Assembly (NCBI GenBank): GCA_945787465.1
Contig: CALZIZ010000014.1
Location: 1-35,918 of the forward strand
Origin: an uncultured Desulfuromonadales bacterium
Lineage (GTDB): Bacteria; Desulfobacterota; Desulfuromonadia; Desulfuromonadales; Trichloromonadaceae
DNA: 35,918 nt
Reading direction: 5' to 3'
The notes beneath the pieces were generated by a model, which did no database searches, was not told the DNA's origin, and saw nothing but the letters and a program-made list of their open reading frames with translations. Positions within the stretch are counted from its first letter, which is position 1, and every line of letters begins with the position of its first letter. This document shows positions 32,999-35,918 of this stretch, piece after piece. The position numbers and the translations under genes are program-made.

Positions 32999-34066
32999 AT
33001 GGACCTGAAAACCTTTAACCAGATTCTTGAAATTGCTTTTGAAAGGAAGGTTTCTGACGTTCATTTTGAAGTGGACAACCCTCCATTTTTCAGAGGCCGA
33101 GGACAGCTGATCCGCTCCAAACTGGCAAAATTGACAGCTGTGGACACAGAATTTATCGCTGCCGAAATCATGAGACACAATAAGCGCGAACTGCCCGAAG
33201 ACCTCAAGGAGTTCGATGCCTCCTACTCAATTTCAAATGGTGGTCGTTTTCGTGTGAGCCTGTTTCGCCAACGCGGCCACGTCGGCATCGTCATGCGCGT
33301 CATCCCCCCCCATATCGGCACCTTTGAAGAACTGAACCTGCCGCCGGTGCTGGGGGAAATTGTCAAGGCCCCCAATGGCCTGGTTCTGGTAACAGGGCCC
33401 ACCGGCAACGGAAAATCGACCACTTTGGCTTCAATGATCAGGCACATCAACGAGAAGCACAGTTACAACATCATCACTATCGAAGATCCCATAGAGTTTC
33501 TTTTTACGTCCAACAGAAGTTGCATCATCCAAAGAGAGGTCGGTGTCGACACCCAGGATTTCAATACCGCCCTCAAAGCCGCGTTGCGCATGGACCCTGA
33601 TGTCATTATGGTCGGAGAGATGCGCGACCTCGAAACCATCGATGCCTGCATTAAGGCAGCGGAGACGGGGCACCTCGTCTTTTCAACTTTGCACACCCAG
33701 AATGCCGCCTCGACCATCAACCGCGTGGTGGGACACTTTCCACCGGATGCCCAGGAGATCATACGCCACAGACTTGCTGACATTCTGGTTGCAACTGTTT
33801 CTTTGCGCCTGATTAAAGACAAGAGCGGCGAAAACGTCATTCCGGTCATCGAGGTCATGCGATCAACAACAACAATACAGGCATGCATTCGTGAAGGGAG
33901 ACTGAATGAACTCGAGCAGGCCATTGAAAAAGGTCAGGCCCAGTATCATATGCAAAGCCTCGACCAGCACCTGATTCAACTCTGCAAGCGAAATATTATC
34001 ACCATCAATGAAGCCAAACGGGTTTCCCGCTCTATGGACCTGGAACGCAAACTAACATTCACTTAA
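32999..34066 (+). CDS. PilT-family pilus retraction-type ATPase
   Basis: This 355-residue cytoplasmic ATPase of type IV pili contains an N-terminal PAS-like domain (about 1-100), Walker A GPTGNGKST (133-141), Asp box IITIEDPIEF (158-167), Walker B DVIMVGEMRD (201-210) and His box GHLVFSTLHT (224-233). The usual PilT C-terminal AIRNLIRE motif is replaced by TTIQACIREG (291-300), so it is a PilT paralogue (PilU/PilT2-like) rather than the main retraction motor. No pilus structural genes are in the window. It is translated 36 bases after the PATAN protein and 13 bases before a small cytochrome. Confidence 0.88.
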   Translation: MDLKTFNQILEIAFERKVSDVHFEVDNPPFFRGRGQLIRSKLAKLTAVDTEFIAAEIMRHNKRELPEDLKEFDASYSISNGGRFRVSLFRQRGHVGIVMRVIPPHIGTFEELNLPPVLGEIVKAPNGLVLVTGPTGNGKSTTLASMIRHINEKHSYNIITIEDPIEFLFTSNRSCIIQREVGVDTQDFNTALKAALRMDPDVIMVGEMRDLETIDACIKAAETGHLVFSTLHTQNAASTINRVVGHFPPDAQEIIRHRLADILVATVSLRLIKDKSGENVIPVIEVMRSTTTIQACIREGRLNELEQAIEKGQAQYHMQSLDQHLIQLCKRNIITINEAKRVSRSMDLERKLTFT

Positions 34067-34079
34067 CGGGGGGGAAAAG

Positions 34080-34382
34080 GTGAAAACCTGGGGAACGACT
34101 TGGGCTGGGGTTTTCCTATTCCTTGCCCTGTCCCCTGCCTTCGGGGAGCAGGCACTGGAGCAAGGCAAGCGACTCTTTGCAACCACAGAACTTGGCAAGG
34201 CAGGAAAAAGCTGCGCCAGTTGCCATCCCCACGGCAAGGGGCTTGAAGAGATCGATGCCTATGACGATGGGATGCTCAAGGAGATGATAAATTTCTGCAT
34301 CCGCGATGCGTTAAAAGGGCCCATGCTGCAACTTGACTCCAGGGAACTCGAAGCCATGCGCGTCTACCTGCGGTCGCTCTAA
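34080..34382 (+). CDS. Small secreted monoheme c-type cytochrome
   Basis: This 100-residue protein has a signal peptide (residues 1-22, cleavage after AFG) and one heme site CASCH (45-49); the likely axial methionine lies in the C-terminal half (for example M82 in GPMLQLDSRE, or M93). The tail LDSRELEAMRVYLRSL is the usual last helix of class-I cytochromes c. The start is GTG 34080 with a G-rich ribosome site just upstream. It would act as a periplasmic electron carrier. It lies 13 bases after the pilT-type gene and converges on a minus-strand gene; a short AAGGC/GCCTT hairpin (34383-34399) separates them. Confidence 0.82.
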   Translation: MKTWGTTWAGVFLFLALSPAFGEQALEQGKRLFATTELGKAGKSCASCHPHGKGLEEIDAYDDGMLKEMINFCIRDALKGPMLQLDSRELEAMRVYLRSL

Positions 34383-34399
34383 AAGGCTGAAACTGCCTT
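34383..34399. terminator. Weak bidirectional hairpin between convergent genes
   Basis: AAGGC (34383-34387) and GCCTT (34395-34399) form a 5-bp stem right after the cytochrome stop. On the minus strand it is followed by TT and overlaps the stop of the converging gene. It is marginal in strength. Confidence 0.35.
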
Positions 34400-34791
34400 C
34401 AGCAACCGCAGCCGCAGTTGTGACAAACAACCTTATTGCTGCCCTCGGGCTCAACGGTTTCAGGAGCGAAGGCTACCCGATTCACCCCTCGACGAATGTC
34501 CTCAAAGAGATCGCGGCTGGGGCTGGCGCCGATGATATGGCCAAGGCAGAGATTGCCGATACTGTCTTTGGGCGAACGAATGCGGACCGAATTCAACAGG
34601 TCTCCATAGCCGTTCACATCGATAGATAAATCCGGATCCTGCAACTTTTTAACCTGGATCCCGAAGGGGGTAAGCTCCTGCTCCAGTCGGGCAAAGAACT
34701 CCTGGAGCAAACGGTCATCAACATCGTATCGCCACTCGTCCCGAGGAAACCGGCGCTCATAGAAAACCACGGTAATTTCTTTTTCAGTCAT
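34399..34791 (-). CDS. Uncharacterised protein with cysteine-rich C-terminal tail
   Basis: This 130-residue soluble protein has no signal peptide or membrane segment. The body (1-115) has mixed alpha/beta character, with FYERRFPRDEWRYDVDDRLL at the start and DLSIDVNGYGDLL near the middle. The last nine residues are VCHNCGCGC, giving Cys123, Cys126, Cys128 and Cys130 plus His124, a likely metal or cluster site, or a thiol relay. I do not recognise the family with certainty. Codon use and composition match the surroundings, and it sits 26 bases downstream of the PDZ gene's end on the other side of a small spacer (its own start follows a weak GAGAATGG site). Confidence 0.7.
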   Translation of the reverse strand: MTEKEITVVFYERRFPRDEWRYDVDDRLLQEFFARLEQELTPFGIQVKKLQDPDLSIDVNGYGDLLNSVRIRSPKDSIGNLCLGHIIGASPSRDLFEDIRRGVNRVAFAPETVEPEGSNKVVCHNCGCGC

Positions 34792-34817
34792 GGTCCATTC
34801 TCAATTACTGTATTAAG

Positions 34818-35222
34818 TTAATCGGCCTGGGGGGCGAGCATTTTCACCCCGAGCAAACTCTTCAGGGCTCCCTGCAGGGTAGCTCTTTGCAGGCGAACTG
34901 ACCGAGTCCCGGCAACGCCGGGGCGCAGATAGGTCAACCTCACCGAACTGCCGACCTCCCCCCACAGGCGCTCAGCGACAATCGTGGAAAATTCACTGCC
35001 CAGCAAGGGCTGACCATCAACCAGAACAATAAGATCCCCAGGTGCCAGACCAGCAGCAACAGCAGGAGAGCCCGGAACGATCTGAAGCACGACCAGTTCT
35101 CCGTTGCTCGTCGGTACGACCTGGACACCGATGCTTCCCGCTTGGAGTTCTTCTGTGACCCCCTGGCCAACCAGAACCAGCAACCAGAAAATACAGCAAA
35201 GAAAGAACGCTCTGAAAGACAT
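34818..35222 (-). CDS. Secreted PDZ-domain protein
   Basis: This 134-residue protein has an N-terminal signal peptide or anchor (residues 1-23) and one PDZ domain (about 28-110): IGVQVV, LVVLQIVPGSPAVAAGLAPGDLIVLVDGQPL, then a strand pair with SVRLTYLRPGVAGTRSVRL. No protease domain is present, so it is a stand-alone periplasmic peptide-binding module. It is transcribed after the YciO-type gene (29-base gap) and before the Cys-tail protein, suggesting one minus-strand unit. Confidence 0.8.
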   Translation of the reverse strand: MSFRAFFLCCIFWLLVLVGQGVTEELQAGSIGVQVVPTSNGELVVLQIVPGSPAVAAGLAPGDLIVLVDGQPLLGSEFSTIVAERLWGEVGSSVRLTYLRPGVAGTRSVRLQRATLQGALKSLLGVKMLAPQAD

Positions 35223-35251
35223 TATCGGGGTGCCTGGCCTATGGATGGCAA

Positions 35252-35866
35252 TTATAATTGGTGAAGCCAGGAGAGATCACCACTGCCCTGGCGCAGAACC
35301 TCGGGGCTGTCATCAATGAGACTGACCACCGTAGAGGGGTCGCCAAGAAGAATTCCGCCATCGATGACCATATCAAGCATATTGCCGAGGTCATCATGAA
35401 TTTCGTTGGGGTCGTGACAGGGCTCTTCTCCGGAACGATTGGCGCTGGTAGTGACCAGGGGATGGCCCAACTCCTGAACAATGGCCAGTGCAATCGGATT
35501 GTCGGGGATACGAATGCCGACTGTCTTCTGCTTGGTCACCAGCAGGTCAGGGACCACCCTGGTGGCATCGAGGACAAAGGTATAGGGCCCGGGCAACTGA
35601 CGTTTCATGGTTTTGAAGGCAAAGTTGCTGACCTGCGCGTAGTTGGCCACATCGGAAAGGTCGGAGCAGATAAAAGAAAAAGGTTTCCTGGGGTCTCGCT
35701 GCTTGATCTGGTAAATCTTTTTGACCCCCTTTTTGTTGAAAATATCGCAACCGATGCCGTAGGTCGTATCGGTCGGATAGGAAATTACCCCGCCTTGCTT
35801 GAGACAATCGACAACTTTTCGGATCAGGCGCGGTTGAGGATTCTCCGGATTAATGTGCAAAAGCAT
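35252..35866 (-). CDS. Sua5/YciO/YrdC-family protein
   Basis: This 204-residue cytoplasmic protein of the threonylcarbamoyl-AMP synthase fold makes, in studied members, the precursor for tRNA t6A37. The motifs GGVISYPTDTTYGIGCD (about 24-40), KQRDPRKPFSFI (nucleotide and substrate site) and PLVTTSANRSGE (about 138-149) are intact. The short length without a C-terminal Sua5 domain matches the YciO/YrdC size class; the RDPRKPF form is more YciO-like, so t6A activity is not certain. ATG 35866 is preferred to the frame at 35884 because AGGGAGGG precedes it. Confidence 0.87.
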   Translation of the reverse strand: MLLHINPENPQPRLIRKVVDCLKQGGVISYPTDTTYGIGCDIFNKKGVKKIYQIKQRDPRKPFSFICSDLSDVANYAQVSNFAFKTMKRQLPGPYTFVLDATRVVPDLLVTKQKTVGIRIPDNPIALAIVQELGHPLVTTSANRSGEEPCHDPNEIHDDLGNMLDMVIDGGILLGDPSTVVSLIDDSPEVLRQGSGDLSWLHQL

Positions 35867-35918
35867 CGATTCCCTCCCTGGCAAATTTCAGAAAGCTTGG
35901 ACTCGCAGTGTTCCACAC

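Overview
The window reads as a chromosomal segment of a Gram-negative deltaproteobacterium, most likely of the Desulfuromonadales (Geobacter/Desulfuromonas-like). This is an inference from gene content. It rests on a PurS-PurL fusion with a separate long PurQ, a PATAN/DUF4388 protein next to a PilT-type ATPase, a small secreted c-type cytochrome, sll1863-like and LapA-like envelope or stress proteins, and a gap-pgk-tpiA-secG-tRNA-Leu run. Most of the window is housekeeping. No phage, CRISPR array or intact insertion sequence is present.

Layout. (1) 14-2807 (+): an ABC importer of the type found beside urea carboxylase (binding protein, permease, ATPase), in which the ATPase lacks the segment carrying the H-loop. 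(2) 2877-5429 (+): three overlapping genes, DUF2157, DUF4401 and GDYXXLXY, forming one membrane module. (3) 5430-9835: a worn region. It holds a dinB (DNA polymerase IV) scrap, a frameshifted permease-UspA fusion, small genes for a coiled-coil and a LapA-like protein, a zf-TFIIB remnant and two MITE-like inverted-repeat elements. (4) 9836-12895 (+): HtpX protease and an SLC13-type anion transporter with two RCK_C domains. (5) 13118-14459 (-): tRNA-Gly(GCC), pgsA and a lytic transglycosylase. (6) 14688-16783 (+): nadB, a TTG-started chorismate mutase, and a stand-alone copy of the regulatory ferredoxin-like domain normally found at the N-terminus of DAHP synthase. (7) 17001-23034 (-): pyrE, purF, purQ and purL (pyrimidine and purine synthesis). 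(8) 23289-26273 (-): a WalJ/YycJ-type metallo-hydrolase downstream of an orphan PAS histidine kinase. (9) 26736-30626 (+): gap, pgk, tpiA, secG and two tRNA-Leu(GAG) genes, with terminator-like hairpins between the glycolytic genes. (10) 31103-34382 (+): PATAN protein, PilT-type ATPase and monoheme cytochrome. (11) 34399-35866 (-): a protein with a C-x2-C-x-C-x-C tail, a secreted PDZ protein and a YciO/Sua5-family protein.

The more unusual points are as follows. The ABC ATPase and the permease-UspA gene both look internally deleted. A 167-bp element with perfect 20-bp terminal inverted repeats has a truncated second copy beside a tRNA-Leu gene. A promoter -35 region lies inside the arm of another inverted-repeat element. 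The two classical allosteric modules of DAHP synthase sit side by side without the catalytic domain. A conserved-looking small protein ends in a cysteine cluster. I did not find a clear new defence or mobile system. The best candidates for undescribed biology are the lone DAHP-synthase domain, the Cys-tail protein, and the PATAN-PilT-cytochrome cluster.
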